DNA of 64,000 bases from Ramlibacter aquaticus (GTDB taxonomy: Bacteria > Pseudomonadota > Gammaproteobacteria > Burkholderiales > Burkholderiaceae_C), in NCBI RefSeq assembly GCF_015159745.1, contig NZ_JADDOJ010000011.1, positions 1 through 64,000 on the forward strand. Direction: 5' to 3'. Shown piece by piece: positions 10,188-19,610 of the stretch. Both the position numbers and the translations under genes were made by a program. How positions within the stretch are numbered: position 1 is the first letter of the stretch; every line of letters starts with the position of its first letter. The notes under the pieces are model-generated. The model saw nothing but the letters and a program-made list of their open reading frames with translations, searched no databases and was not told the origin of the DNA.

Positions 10188-11219
10188 TCATGCCGGCACC
10201 TCGATGCGCACCTGGTAGACCCCATCCCGCAAGCCGGCCTGGAACTGCGCCTCCACGTCGTGCAGCAGGCGAAGGCGTTCGCGCACGTTGGCCTGGGCCA
10301 CCCCATGGCCGGCGGCGCCCGGGCCGGCCGGCAGGGTGTTGGTCACCTTGAGCACCACGGTACGGCCGCGCCGCTGCGTGCTGATGCGCACCTGGGCGCC
10401 CTCCGGGCTGGGCTCCACGCCGTGCACCACGGCGTTCTCGACCAGCGGCTGCAGCAGCAGCGGCGGCACCCGCGCCTCGCCCGCCTCGGGGTCCAGCGAC
10501 CATTCCACGGCCAGCCGCGCGCCGAAGCGCACCTGCTCGATGTCCAGGTAGCGGCGGGCGAGCTCCACCTCCTCGGCCAGGGTCGCGGGCCCGCTGCGGT
10601 CGGCCAGGGCATGGCGGAACAGGTCGCCCAGGTCCTCCAGGATGGCCTCGGCCCGGGCCGGGTCCTCGCGCACCAGGGCGATCGCGCTGTTCAGGGTGTT
10701 GAACAGGAAGTGGGGCCGGATGCGGGCCTGCAGTTCGGCCAGCCGGGCCGCGGTTTCGGCGGGCGCGCGGCCCCGGGCCCGCAGGACGAGCGCCGCCACC
10801 AGCGCCGCGGCCAGCAGGGCGCCGGCGCTGGCGCTGGCCAGCCAGGGCGGCGCGCCGACGGGATCGGCCAGGGCCACCATCAGGCAGGCGTACAGGCCGG
10901 CCACGGCGCCGAACAGCACCCCGGCCACCTGCTGCCCCAGGGGCGCCAGGCGGGCCAGCGGCTTCTTCAGCAGGCAGCCGGCCACCAGCCAGGCCAGCGT
11001 GGCCGGCAGCGCGCCGCCACTGAGCCAGGCCAGGCGCAGCAGCCAGGCCTGGGGAGAGGCGGCCCCGAACAGGGCGCCTACCGCCAGCACCGCCTCGACG
11101 AACAGCACCGCGCGCAGGACCACGCCCACGTGGCAGGCGTCGAAGACCAGCGCCCGGGCCGCCGCGGGCGGGCGCGGGGCCGGGTCCTGGAAGGTCGATA
11201 AAATTTGGGAATCGTCCAT
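10188..11219 (-). CDS. algZ: AlgZ/FimS-like sensor histidine kinase (LytS type)
   Basis: 343 residues. An N-terminal block of hydrophobic helices (about residues 28-150) is followed by the His_kinase domain of the LytS/YehU class: phospho-acceptor H-box in [18 protein letters not shown], then the N-box [18 protein letters not shown] and a C-terminal HATPase region. In Pseudomonas, AlgZ partners AlgR and lies next to argH, exactly as here. The start is the ATG of MDDSQIL, 79 bases from the divergent argH start. Its stop overlaps the regulator start. With the regulator gene broken by the IS, this kinase appears to have lost its cognate partner in this operon. Confidence 0.88.
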   Translation of the reverse strand: MDDSQILSTFQDPAPRPPAAARALVFDACHVGVVLRAVLFVEAVLAVGALFGAASPQAWLLRLAWLSGGALPATLAWLVAGCLLKKPLARLAPLGQQVAGVLFGAVAGLYACLMVALADPVGAPPWLASASAGALLAAALVAALVLRARGRAPAETAARLAELQARIRPHFLFNTLNSAIALVREDPARAEAILEDLGDLFRHALADRSGPATLAEEVELARRYLDIEQVRFGARLAVEWSLDPEAGEARVPPLLLQPLVENAVVHGVEPSPEGAQVRISTQRRGRTVVLKVTNTLPAGPGAAGHGVAQANVRERLRLLHDVEAQFQAGLRDGVYQVRIEVPA

Positions 11220-11298
11220 GGTCGGCTGGTTGCCGATTATTGGTGATCCCTGCCGCCAACACTCCCGGGGCGACCCCTCGGTTCCGCCCCGCACCCCG

Positions 11299-12696
<1,398 letters not shown>

Positions 12697-12709
12697 GGCC
12701 GGGCGCGCC

Positions 12710-12759
12710 GGCGGGCGTGGGCCCCGGGGCCCGTGGCGGCCCGCGGGACGCCCGCCTTT
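12710..12759 (+). terminator. Hairpin after argH
   Basis: GGCGGGCGT pairs with ACGCCCGCC around an inner GC-rich loop that can also fold, followed by only three T residues. A probable but not textbook terminator. Confidence 0.4.
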
Positions 12760-12770
12760 CACGCGGGGCA

Positions 12771-12804
12771 TGAGCAAATTTCGCCGGCCCCTCAAATTTG
12801 CTCA
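12771..12804. promoter_or_regulatory. AT-rich inverted repeat upstream of the hydroxyacid dehydrogenase
   Basis: TGAGCAAATTT and AAATTTGCTCA are perfect 11-bp arms around 12 bases. They stand out in GC-rich surroundings, about 50 bases upstream of the GTG start. They could be an operator for a dedicated regulator or a stem-loop; there is no T-run, so a terminator is less likely. Confidence 0.5.
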
Positions 12805-12855
12805 AGCCGCGGCCAGGCCGCTTGGGTAGCATTCCAGCCTCGAGGAGATCAGCCC

Positions 12856-14010
12856 GTGCCCGTCATCACCACCATCGAGGACCTTCGCGTCCTGGCCCAG
12901 AAGCGCGTGCCGCGCATGTTCTACGACTACGCGGACACCGGCTCGTGGACCGGCAGCACCTACCGCGCCAACGAGGCCGATTTCGACAAGATCCTGCTGC
13001 GCCAGCGCGTGGCGGTGAACATCGACAACCGCTCCACCCGCAGCAGCATGATCGGCCAGGAGGTCGCCATGCCGGTGGCCATTGCGCCCACCGGGCTGAC
13101 CGGCATGCAGCACGCCGACGGCGAGATCCTGGCGGCCCGGGCGGCGAAGAAGTTTGGCATCCCCTTCACGCTCTCGACCATGAGCATCTGCTCGATCGAG
13201 GACGTCTCGGCGGGCACCGGCGGCCACCCGTTCTGGTTCCAGCTGTACGTGATGCGCGACCGCGACTTCATCGAGCGCCTGATCGAACGCGCCAAGGCGG
13301 CCCGCTGCTCGGCGCTGGTCCTCACGCTGGACCTGCAGATCATCGGCCAGCGCCACAAGGACATCAAGAACGGCCTGTCCGCGCCGCCCAAGCCCACGCT
13401 GGCGAACATGATCAACCTCATGACCAAGCCGCGCTGGTGCCTGGGCATGGCGGGCACCAAGCGGCGCCAGTTCGGCAACATCGTGGGCCATGTCAAGGGC
13501 GTGGCCGACATGAGCTCGCTCTCCGAATGGACGGCCAGCCAGTTCGACCCCCGCCTGACCTGGGACGACGTCGAGTGGGTCAAGAAGCGCTGGGGTGGCA
13601 AGCTCATCCTCAAGGGCATCCAGGACGTGGAGGACGCGAAGATCGCGGTGCAGACCGGCGCCGACGCGATCATCGTTTCCAACCATGGCGGCCGCCAGCT
13701 CGATGGCGCGCCCTCCTCCATCGCCGCGCTGCCGGACATCGTGGACGCCGTGGGCCACCAGATCGAGGTGCACATGGACGGTGGCGTGCGCTCCGGCCAG
13801 CACGTGCTCAAGGCCGTGGCCCTGGGCGCCAAGGGCACCTACATCGGCCGCTCCATGCTCTACGGCCTGGGCGCCATGGGGCAGGAGGGCGTGGAGAAGG
13901 TGCTGTCCATCATCCACAAGGAGCTGGACCTGACCATGGCCTTCTGCGGCAAGACGGACATCCGCCAGGTGGACCGCGGCATCCTGCTGCCGGGGCACGA
14001 CCGGGCCTGA
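12856..14010 (+). CDS. lldD: FMN-dependent alpha-hydroxyacid (L-lactate-type) dehydrogenase
   Basis: 384 residues, the length of LldD/glycolate-oxidase family enzymes, which oxidise L-2-hydroxyacids using FMN in a TIM barrel. Visible: YDYADTGSWTGSTYRAN, PVAIAPTGLTGM, FWFQLYVMRDRDF, LTLDLQIIGQRHKDIKNG, the flavin-contacting Lys in LILKGIQ, the active-site SNHGGRQLDGAPSS with catalytic His and Arg, and MDGGVRSGQHVLKAVALGA. The GTG start sits eight bases after GAGGAG; upstream in-frame codons are non-conserved. The exact substrate (lactate, mandelate or another hydroxyacid) cannot be told from sequence, so the symbol is tentative. Confidence 0.88.
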   Translation: MPVITTIEDLRVLAQKRVPRMFYDYADTGSWTGSTYRANEADFDKILLRQRVAVNIDNRSTRSSMIGQEVAMPVAIAPTGLTGMQHADGEILAARAAKKFGIPFTLSTMSICSIEDVSAGTGGHPFWFQLYVMRDRDFIERLIERAKAARCSALVLTLDLQIIGQRHKDIKNGLSAPPKPTLANMINLMTKPRWCLGMAGTKRRQFGNIVGHVKGVADMSSLSEWTASQFDPRLTWDDVEWVKKRWGGKLILKGIQDVEDAKIAVQTGADAIIVSNHGGRQLDGAPSSIAALPDIVDAVGHQIEVHMDGGVRSGQHVLKAVALGAKGTYIGRSMLYGLGAMGQEGVEKVLSIIHKELDLTMAFCGKTDIRQVDRGILLPGHDRA

Positions 14011-14095
14011 GCGCACGCACGGGCGGGCCGCGGCGCGCAGGCCGCGGGATCGCGAAGTGGCGGAGCCCGCCCCGCCATGGCCGACAATCGGCGCC

Positions 14096-15361
14096 GTGAA
14101 CCGACGCCGCATCGCCCACCTGGACATGGACGCGTTCTTCGCTTCCGTGGAACTGCTGCGCTACCCGCAGCTGCGCGGCCTGCCGGTGGTGATCGGCGGT
14201 GGCCGCCGCAAGGTCGACGAGATGGTGCGCGAGCGCCATGGCGGGCGGCCCCTGTCGGAGATCCCGGCGGCCGAATTCCCCCTGCTCAAGGACTACGTGG
14301 GCCGGGGCGTGATCACGACGGCGACCTACCCGGCGCGCCAGTTCGGCGTCGGCTCGGCCATGGGCATGATGAAGGCGGCCAAGCTGTGCCCGCAGGCCAT
14401 CGTGCTGCCGGTGGATTTCGAGGAGGTACGGCGCTTCTCGCGCGCCTTCAAGGCCACCATCGCCGAGATCGCGCCGGTGGTGGAGGACCGCGGCGTGGAC
14501 GAGGTCTACATCGACTTCACGGACGTGCCCGGCGGCCAGCGTGAAGGCGGCCGGGTGCTGGCGCGGCTGATCCAGAAGGCCATCTTCGACCGCACCGGCC
14601 TCACCTGCTCCATCGGGGTGGCGCCCAACAAGCTCATCGCCAAGATGGCGAGCGAATTCAACAAGCCCAAGGGCATCTCCATCGTGCACGAGGAGGACCT
14701 GCAGACCCTGATCTGGCCGCTCGCGGTGCGCAAGATCAACGGCATTGGCCCCAAGGCGGAGGCCAGGCTGCACGGCCTGGGCCTGAAGACCATCAGCGAC
14801 ATCGCCGCGCGCGAGCGCGACTGGCTGGTGGAGCACTTCGGCCGGGCCTACGGCGCGTGGATGCACGACGCCTCCTGGGGCCGCGACGACCGGCCCGTGG
14901 TGACCGAGAGCGAACCGGTGTCCATGAGCCGCGAGACCACCTTCGAGCGCGACCTGCACGCGGTGCGCGACCGGGCCGAGCTGGGGGCCATCTTCACCGA
15001 CCTGTGCGAGCGCGTCGCCCAGGACCTGCAGCGCAAGGGCTACGTGGGCAAGACCATCGGCATCAAGCTGCGCTACGACGACTTCCGCATCGCCACGCGC
15101 GACCAGACCCTGGACACCTTCACCGCCGACGCCAAGACCATACGGCGCGTCGCCGGGCAATGCCTCAAGCGCGTGCCGCTGGAGCGGCGGCTGCGCCTGC
15201 TGGGCGTGCGCGTGGGCAAGCTGGCCCGCGCCGGCGAAGAGGCGGCCGCCACCGCGCTGCAGGCCCGGGAGCCCGACCCCGGAGACCGCACCCTGGACCT
15301 GTTCGCCGCCGCTGGCAGCCTGCAGGAGCCGCGTCCTACCGGGGACGAACCGGGCGGCTGA
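14096..15361 (+). CDS. dinB: DNA polymerase IV (Y family)
   Basis: 421 residues. An error-prone translesion polymerase. The N-terminus RIAHLDMDAFFASVELLRYP holds the first metal-binding Asp; the catalytic pair is in GVDEVYIDF (SxDE is usual; here V precedes DE). CSIGVAPNKLIAKMASEFNKPKG, INGIGPKAEARL (helix-hairpin-helix) and the little-finger region SMSRETTFERDL are as in DinB. The C-terminus ends TLDLF, then runs on; a short LDLF-type motif near the end could bind the beta clamp. The start is taken as the GTG after a GACAAT hexamer; an upstream in-frame GTG at 14057 is an alternative. Confidence 0.93.
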   Translation: MNRRRIAHLDMDAFFASVELLRYPQLRGLPVVIGGGRRKVDEMVRERHGGRPLSEIPAAEFPLLKDYVGRGVITTATYPARQFGVGSAMGMMKAAKLCPQAIVLPVDFEEVRRFSRAFKATIAEIAPVVEDRGVDEVYIDFTDVPGGQREGGRVLARLIQKAIFDRTGLTCSIGVAPNKLIAKMASEFNKPKGISIVHEEDLQTLIWPLAVRKINGIGPKAEARLHGLGLKTISDIAARERDWLVEHFGRAYGAWMHDASWGRDDRPVVTESEPVSMSRETTFERDLHAVRDRAELGAIFTDLCERVAQDLQRKGYVGKTIGIKLRYDDFRIATRDQTLDTFTADAKTIRRVAGQCLKRVPLERRLRLLGVRVGKLARAGEEAAATALQAREPDPGDRTLDLFAAAGSLQEPRPTGDEPGG

Positions 15362-15416
15362 CAGGCGGGGCGCGTGGCCTCCCCTAGGCTGGGTGCAGCC
15401 TTCGGGAGACGCGACC

Positions 15417-15686
15417 GTGAACCTCGACCAACTGCAACGAATCCGCCGCTGGCACGCGGCGCACCGCAGCAGCCACCCGGTGGAATGCCAGGCCTGGGAC
15501 GCCATGCTCACGCTGTGGGTGATCGGCTGGGTCGGCTGGGTGCCGGCCTGCATCCTCGGCAGCTTCTGGAGCCTGCCGGTGCTGGTGGCGGCCATGAGCG
15601 CGCCCAGCCTCTATGCGGCCTGGCGGCTGAAGGCGCACCGGCTGGGCCGGCTGCGCTGCGACTGGGTTGGCGATTTCCCCCGCTGA
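15417..15686 (+). CDS. Small membrane protein of unknown function
   Basis: 89 residues from a GTG with a good GGGAG ribosome-binding site nine bases upstream. A polar N-terminus (about 30 residues, with NLDQLQRIRRWHAAHRS) is followed by one or two hydrophobic segments (LTLWVIGWVGWVPACIL and LPVLVAAMSAPSLYAAW) and a basic tail. I do not recognise the family. It sits between dinB and the crotonase gene in the same direction and could be co-transcribed. Confidence 0.65.
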   Translation: MNLDQLQRIRRWHAAHRSSHPVECQAWDAMLTLWVIGWVGWVPACILGSFWSLPVLVAAMSAPSLYAAWRLKAHRLGRLRCDWVGDFPR

Positions 15687-15736
15687 CCGCGGCCCCGCCC
15701 CGGGCTACATTGGCGGTTCCCCACGGAGAACCGACC

Positions 15737-16573
15737 ATGGAATGCTTCGCCCTCTCGCACGACGGCCCCGTCGCCCACCTGGTGTTGTCCCGCCCGGAGG
15801 CGATGAACACCATGAACCCCACGTTCTGGCGCGAGCTGGACGAGGTGCTCACGCGCCTGCACCGCGAGGGCCGGGCCCGCGCACTGGTCATCTCGTCGAC
15901 CGGCAAGCACTTCAGCGCCGGCATGGCGCTGGACACCTTCTCGGGTGAGGGGCCGCTCCTGGACGACCGCAGCGCCGAGGGCCGCTCCGCCGTCTCGGAC
16001 CAGCTGGCCGACATGCAGGCGACCTTCAGCAAGCTGGAGTCGCTGCGCCTGCCGGTGATCGCGGCGATCCACGGCGGCTGCGTGGGCGGCGCCGTGGACC
16101 TGGTCACCGCCTGCTGCGTTCGCTACGCGAGCGCGGACGCCTTCTTCTGCATCCAGGAAATCAACATCGGCCTGGTGGCGGACGTGGGCACCTTGCAGCG
16201 CCTGCCCAAACTCATGCCCATGGCCGTGGTCAAGGAGCTGGCCTACACCGGGCGCCGCCTGCCCGCCGCACGCGCGCTGCAGTGGGGGCTGGTGAGCGAG
16301 GTCTTCGACACCCAGGCCGCCATGGTGGAGGCGGCCCTGGCCTGCGCGCGCGAGATCGCCGCCAAGCCGCCGGTCGCGATCTGGGGCACCAAGCAGGCCC
16401 TGCACTACGCCCGCGACCACGGCGTGGACGACAGCCTGCGGCAGATGGGCTGGCTGCAGGGCCAGGTCTGGAGCAACGCCAACGTCGCCGAAGCCATCAC
16501 GGCCATGAAGGAGAAGCGCCCGGCCCGCTACGCGGACCTGCCGGCGCTGGGCACCTTCAACGAGCGCGGCTGA
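15737..16573 (+). CDS. Crotonase family; probable delta(3,5)-delta(2,4)-dienoyl-CoA isomerase
   Basis: 278 residues. The crotonase fold is shown by HFSAGMALD and the oxyanion-hole loop IHGGCVGGAVDLVTACCVRYA. The active-site stretch DAFFCIQEINIGLVADVGTL is very close to that remembered from eukaryotic ECH1, where an Asp in GGGVDL, a Glu in EVDVGL and an Asp in AADVGT are catalytic. All three acidic residues are present here. That favours dienoyl-CoA isomerase, used in beta-oxidation of odd-position double bonds, over plain enoyl-CoA hydratase, where two Glu are expected. The ATG follows a GGAGAA. The hydratase function remains possible. Confidence 0.85.
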   Translation: MECFALSHDGPVAHLVLSRPEAMNTMNPTFWRELDEVLTRLHREGRARALVISSTGKHFSAGMALDTFSGEGPLLDDRSAEGRSAVSDQLADMQATFSKLESLRLPVIAAIHGGCVGGAVDLVTACCVRYASADAFFCIQEINIGLVADVGTLQRLPKLMPMAVVKELAYTGRRLPAARALQWGLVSEVFDTQAAMVEAALACAREIAAKPPVAIWGTKQALHYARDHGVDDSLRQMGWLQGQVWSNANVAEAITAMKEKRPARYADLPALGTFNERG

Positions 16574-16578
16574 GCCCG

Positions 16579-16606
16579 GGCGCCGCACTGTCCGCTGTGC
16601 GGCGCC
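16579..16606. terminator. Hairpin between convergent genes
   Basis: GGCGCCGCAC and GTGCGGCGCC form perfect 10-bp arms with an eight-base loop between the stop codons of the isomerase gene and queF. There is no T-run on either side. Confidence 0.45.
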
Positions 16607-16650
16607 AGTGAGCCTGACGCCGCAGGGCCCCGCCAGGCGGGCGCTTCGGC

Positions 16651-17493
16651 CTACTGCCGCGCCGTGCGGATGTTGGGCGGCGCCGCCATGGGGTGGCTGC
16701 TGCGGAAGGGGTTGATGTCCAGCCCGCCGCGGCGGGTGTAGCGGGCATAGACCGCCAGCTTCACCGGGCGGCAGCGGGCCATGATGTCGGTGAAGATGCG
16801 CTCCACGCACTGCTCGTGGAACTCGTTGTGGTTGCGAAAGCTCACCAGGTACTGCAGCAGGCCGCCCTGCTCGATCTGCGGGCCGCTGTAGCGGATCTGC
16901 ACGCTGCCCCAGTCGGGCTGGCCGGTGACCAGGCAGTTGCTCTTGAGCAGGTGGCTGACCAGCACCTCCTCCACCGGCTGTTCGTCGAAGGCCGCCTTCA
17001 GCAGCTCGGGCGCCGGGGTGTACTGCGTGCACTCGATGTCCAGCCGGTCGAGGTTGAGGCCGTCCAGCTCGTGCACCGGCTCGCGGTCGAACAGCTCGGG
17101 CAGCAGCAGCTTCACGCCCACCGAGACCGGCGCCCCGCCGCGCGACAGGGCCTCGCCCACGTCGGCGCGGATCCGCTCGCGCACCGCGTCCGGCCCGGCG
17201 AAACGCTCGTTGCTGAAGCTGTTGAGGTAGAGCTTGAAGGACTTGCTCTCGATGATGTTGGGCGTCTCGCAGGGCACCGTGAAATGCGCGATCGCCACCT
17301 GCGGCTTGCCCCGCGGCGTGAGCCAGCTCAGCTCGAAGGCGGTCCAGAGGTCGGCGCCGAAGAAGGGCAGGCGGCTGCCGATGCCGATCTCTTCGCGCTT
17401 GGGCTGGCGCGGGATGGGGAAGAGCAGGCTGGGGTCGTAGCGGTCGGCGTAGCTGGAGGCCTTGCCGAGCTGGGATTGTTCTGGGCTGTTCAT
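16651..17493 (-). CDS. queF: NADPH-dependent 7-cyano-7-deazaguanine reductase
   Basis: 280 residues, the long bimodular (E. coli-like) form. It reduces preQ0 to preQ1 in queuosine biosynthesis. The QueF motif [12 protein letters not shown] is in the N-terminal half; the C-terminal half has [21 protein letters not shown] with the cysteine that forms the thioimide, and [17 protein letters not shown]. The ATG overlaps the stop codon of the upstream alpha/beta hydrolase gene (ATGA). No other queuosine genes lie nearby. Confidence 0.95.
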   Translation of the reverse strand: MNSPEQSQLGKASSYADRYDPSLLFPIPRQPKREEIGIGSRLPFFGADLWTAFELSWLTPRGKPQVAIAHFTVPCETPNIIESKSFKLYLNSFSNERFAGPDAVRERIRADVGEALSRGGAPVSVGVKLLLPELFDREPVHELDGLNLDRLDIECTQYTPAPELLKAAFDEQPVEEVLVSHLLKSNCLVTGQPDWGSVQIRYSGPQIEQGGLLQYLVSFRNHNEFHEQCVERIFTDIMARCRPVKLAVYARYTRRGGLDINPFRSSHPMAAPPNIRTARQ

Positions 17494-18380
17494 GGGTGGG
17501 AGCGCAGGTGCGAAAGCAGGGGCGCCAGCAGCATGTCTACCACACCGGGCGGCAGGTCGTGGCCCATGCCGGCCACGGCCACGAAGCGCGCGCCGGGAAT
17601 GCGGCGCGCGGTGTCCTCGCCACAGGCCAGCGGCACCAGCGGGTCGTCCTTGCCGTGCACGACCAGGGTGGGCACCGCGATGCGCGGCAGCTCGTCGGCA
17701 CGGCGGCCGTCGGCCATCACGGCCAGCATCTGGCGCAGCGTCCCGGCCGGCGTGAAGCTGCGCTGGACGGCCCGCTGCACCTGGGCGCGCTGGGCGATGG
17801 GGTCGGCCGGGAAGCCGGGGCTGCCGATCGCGCGCAGCAGGCCCAGCGTGTGCCGCACCACGGCCTCCTCGCCGCGGCCCTTCGGCCGCGAGAACAGCGC
17901 TCGCAGCGCCGCGGGGCGCGGCCCGGGCAGCTTGCGCGCGCCGCTGGAGCTCATGATGCTGCTGAGGCTGGCGACCCGCTGCGGGGCCGCCAGCGCCAGG
18001 CGCTGGGCGATCATGCCGCCCATGCTGACGCCCACCACATGGGCGCGCTGCACCTGCAGCGCGTCCAGCACGCCCAGGGCATCGGCGGCCATGTCGGCCA
18101 GGGTGTAGGGCGGACGCAGCGCGAAGCCCAGCCGCTGGCGCAGGGCGGCCAGGGGCAGGTTGGGGGCCCCCAGGCCGTCCAGGCAGGTGGACAGGCCGCA
18201 GTCGCGGTTGTCGAAGCAGATCACCCGAAAGCCGTCCGCCGCCAGGGCGTCCAGCAGGGCCGGCGGCCAGGCGATGAGCTGCATGCCCAGGCCCATGACC
18301 AGCAGCACCGTGCCGCGCGGCTCGCCCGGCGCCGGGCGGTCCTCCACCTCGAAGGCGATGCCGTTGGCCTGAACCTTCAC
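17490..18380 (-). CDS. Alpha/beta hydrolase
   Basis: 296 residues. The fold is shown by [21 protein letters not shown] (oxyanion region), the nucleophile elbow GVSMGG with its Ser, an acidic residue in [12 protein letters not shown], and the late His in VAGMGHDLP. This completes a Ser-Asp-His triad. [15 protein letters not shown] is typical of a subgroup of esterase/hydrolase proteins, but the substrate cannot be predicted. It overlaps queF by four bases and is probably co-transcribed, though no functional link to queuosine is evident. Confidence 0.85.
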   Translation of the reverse strand: MKVQANGIAFEVEDRPAPGEPRGTVLLVMGLGMQLIAWPPALLDALAADGFRVICFDNRDCGLSTCLDGLGAPNLPLAALRQRLGFALRPPYTLADMAADALGVLDALQVQRAHVVGVSMGGMIAQRLALAAPQRVASLSSIMSSSGARKLPGPRPAALRALFSRPKGRGEEAVVRHTLGLLRAIGSPGFPADPIAQRAQVQRAVQRSFTPAGTLRQMLAVMADGRRADELPRIAVPTLVVHGKDDPLVPLACGEDTARRIPGARFVAVAGMGHDLPPGVVDMLLAPLLSHLRSHP

Positions 18381-18387
18381 GCGGGCG

Positions 18388-19248
18388 TCACTCGAAGCGG
18401 CGCTCGCGCAGCCACTTGGTGGCGATCCACTTCTCGCCCGCCAGCACCGGCGCGCCGCCGTGCAGGGTGCGGGTCGAGGGGTGGGGCCGCTCGTAGCTGA
18501 AGAAGACCGCGTTGCCGCGCTTGGGCGCGACCTCCAGGCTGACGTCGGGGAAGGTGGTGCCGCCCCCCTTCTCGGGCTCGCCCAGGTACATCACCAGGGT
18601 GCCCACCCGCTGGCCGCCCCGGCGCAGGATGGTGGGCGTGCCCGGCTCGTTGGGGTCGAAGTAGTCGTAGTGCGGCTTGTACTCGGCGCCGGGGCGGTAC
18701 TGCAGCACCTGCAGTCCCTCGCCGTTTTCCACCGGCCAGCGCAGCAGGCGGCCGATGCGGTCCTCGATGCGGCGCACCAGCTCGTTCTCGCCGCGCTGGA
18801 AGAACATGCCGTTGCTGGTGCGGTCGGCGTTGACCTCCTCGCCGCCGGTCTGGGTGGACACCGTGAGCGATCGCGACATGCGCGGCTTGGCCAGGGCGAT
18901 GAGCTGCTCGCATTCGGCCTCGCTCAGCAGCCCGCCGAAGACCACCACCCGGGGCTGCACCATGCACTGCAGCACGCAGACCTGGCGGTCGCCGGCGTCC
19001 AGGTACAGGGGCGATTCGTCCAGCTCGGGCTCGGGAACCGGCACCGCGGCCGGCAGGCCCTGGGCCTGGGCCTGCTGCTCCAGGTGGCCCCGCAGCGTGC
19101 TTTCCATGGCCTCGACGGCCACGTCCTCGGCCCAGCCGGAGGCGACCATGGACTTGAGGATGGTTTCAGCGGCGAAGCCGGCCTGGGCCTGCTCCACGAT
19201 CCACTGCCTCAGCTGTGGGGTGATCGGCTGCGTGTTCGATGCGCTCAT
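18388..19248 (-). CDS. 2-oxoglutarate/Fe(II) oxygenase, prolyl-4-hydroxylase-like
   Basis: 286 residues. The C-terminal half is a prolyl-4-hydroxylase alpha-subunit-like domain: Fe ligands in KPHYDYFD (H-x-D) and in the distal RTLHGGAPVL His, with GEKWIATKW supplying the Lys expected to bind 2-oxoglutarate. The N-terminal 75 residues form a short helical region (LRQWIVEQAQAGFAAETILKSMVASGW) and a Pro/Glu linker. The peptide substrate is unknown. The ATG of MSASNTQ is preferred because the upstream open frame is antisense to the next gene. Seven bases separate it from the hydrolase gene. Confidence 0.85.
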   Translation of the reverse strand: MSASNTQPITPQLRQWIVEQAQAGFAAETILKSMVASGWAEDVAVEAMESTLRGHLEQQAQAQGLPAAVPVPEPELDESPLYLDAGDRQVCVLQCMVQPRVVVFGGLLSEAECEQLIALAKPRMSRSLTVSTQTGGEEVNADRTSNGMFFQRGENELVRRIEDRIGRLLRWPVENGEGLQVLQYRPGAEYKPHYDYFDPNEPGTPTILRRGGQRVGTLVMYLGEPEKGGGTTFPDVSLEVAPKRGNAVFFSYERPHPSTRTLHGGAPVLAGEKWIATKWLRERRFE

Positions 19249-19273
19249 CGGAAGTCCCGGACAATCATGGCTC

Positions 19274-19549
19274 TCACCCCTTCCAGCCCCGGCTGGACAA
19301 CCATTGGCAGCTGGCCACCGCAGCCACCAGGCCGGCATAGCTGGCCATCTTGCCGTCCACGCCGAAATGCAGCAGGCCCGCCGCCAGCGCGGCCAGGCCG
19401 GCGGCGGCATTGACCAGGAACTGCCAGCCCAGCCCCAGGCTGCGGGGCCGGCGCAACAGCCAGGGCCCGGCCCAGGCCACCCCCAGCCCCAGCGCTAGCG
19501 CAGGAGCGGCAAATGTGGTCAGATGCCAGGCAAGGGTGAGGGCGTCCAT
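19274..19549 (-). CDS. Small conserved-looking membrane protein
   Basis: 91 residues with about three hydrophobic helices ([54 protein letters not shown]) and a short basic end. The function is not recognised. It is divergent from hemA; its start lies about 60 bases from the hemA start, so the two promoters must overlap. The frame is supported by the codon-position GC pattern and the even hydrophobic layout rather than by a known domain. Confidence 0.65.
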   Translation of the reverse strand: MDALTLAWHLTTFAAPALALGLGVAWAGPWLLRRPRSLGLGWQFLVNAAAGLAALAAGLLHFGVDGKMASYAGLVAAVASCQWLSSRGWKG

Positions 19550-19597
19550 TCTTTTTTGCGCTTGACGCAGCGCAACTGCTTGATCCAACGCAAATTT

Positions 19598-19610
19598 TAT
19601 AATCGAGCGA
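19598..19610 (+). promoter_or_regulatory. hemA -10 element placed for a leaderless start
   Basis: A perfect TATAAT lies seven bases before the hemA ATG, so transcription would begin at or beside the start codon. No good -35 sits at 17 bases; TTGACG is too far (30 bases) and TTGATC too near (12 bases). Confidence 0.5.

Larger units (their letters stand above)
8631..10191 (-). pseudogene. algR: AlgR-type LytTR response regulator, split by an IS element
   Basis: The N-terminal receiver half (from [12 protein letters not shown], with phospho-acceptor Asp in AVLLDIHMPG and a VTAHAGHAVTAFELEAVD end) reads into a TAG stop formed exactly at the right end of the IS. It would give a 101-residue fragment. 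The C-terminal half resumes at YLTKPVRQERL beyond the left end and holds a complete LytTR DNA-binding domain (DTSLSELEDR, FFLRVHRNALVARRAI). Removing the element and one copy of its TA duplication restores GAC-TAC-CTG, giving AVDYLTKPVR, the normal continuous family sequence. The start overlaps the histidine-kinase stop (ATGA). AlgR assignment is by kinase partner and synteny with argH and hemC. Confidence 0.92.

Noticed and set aside
12771-12804. Terminator of argH
   Set aside because: The loop is 12 bases, the arms are AT-rich and no T-run follows; an operator reading fits better.
19562-19567. TTGACG as the -35 of hemA
   Set aside because: It lies 30 bases from the TATAAT, far beyond 16-18. 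It might serve another start.
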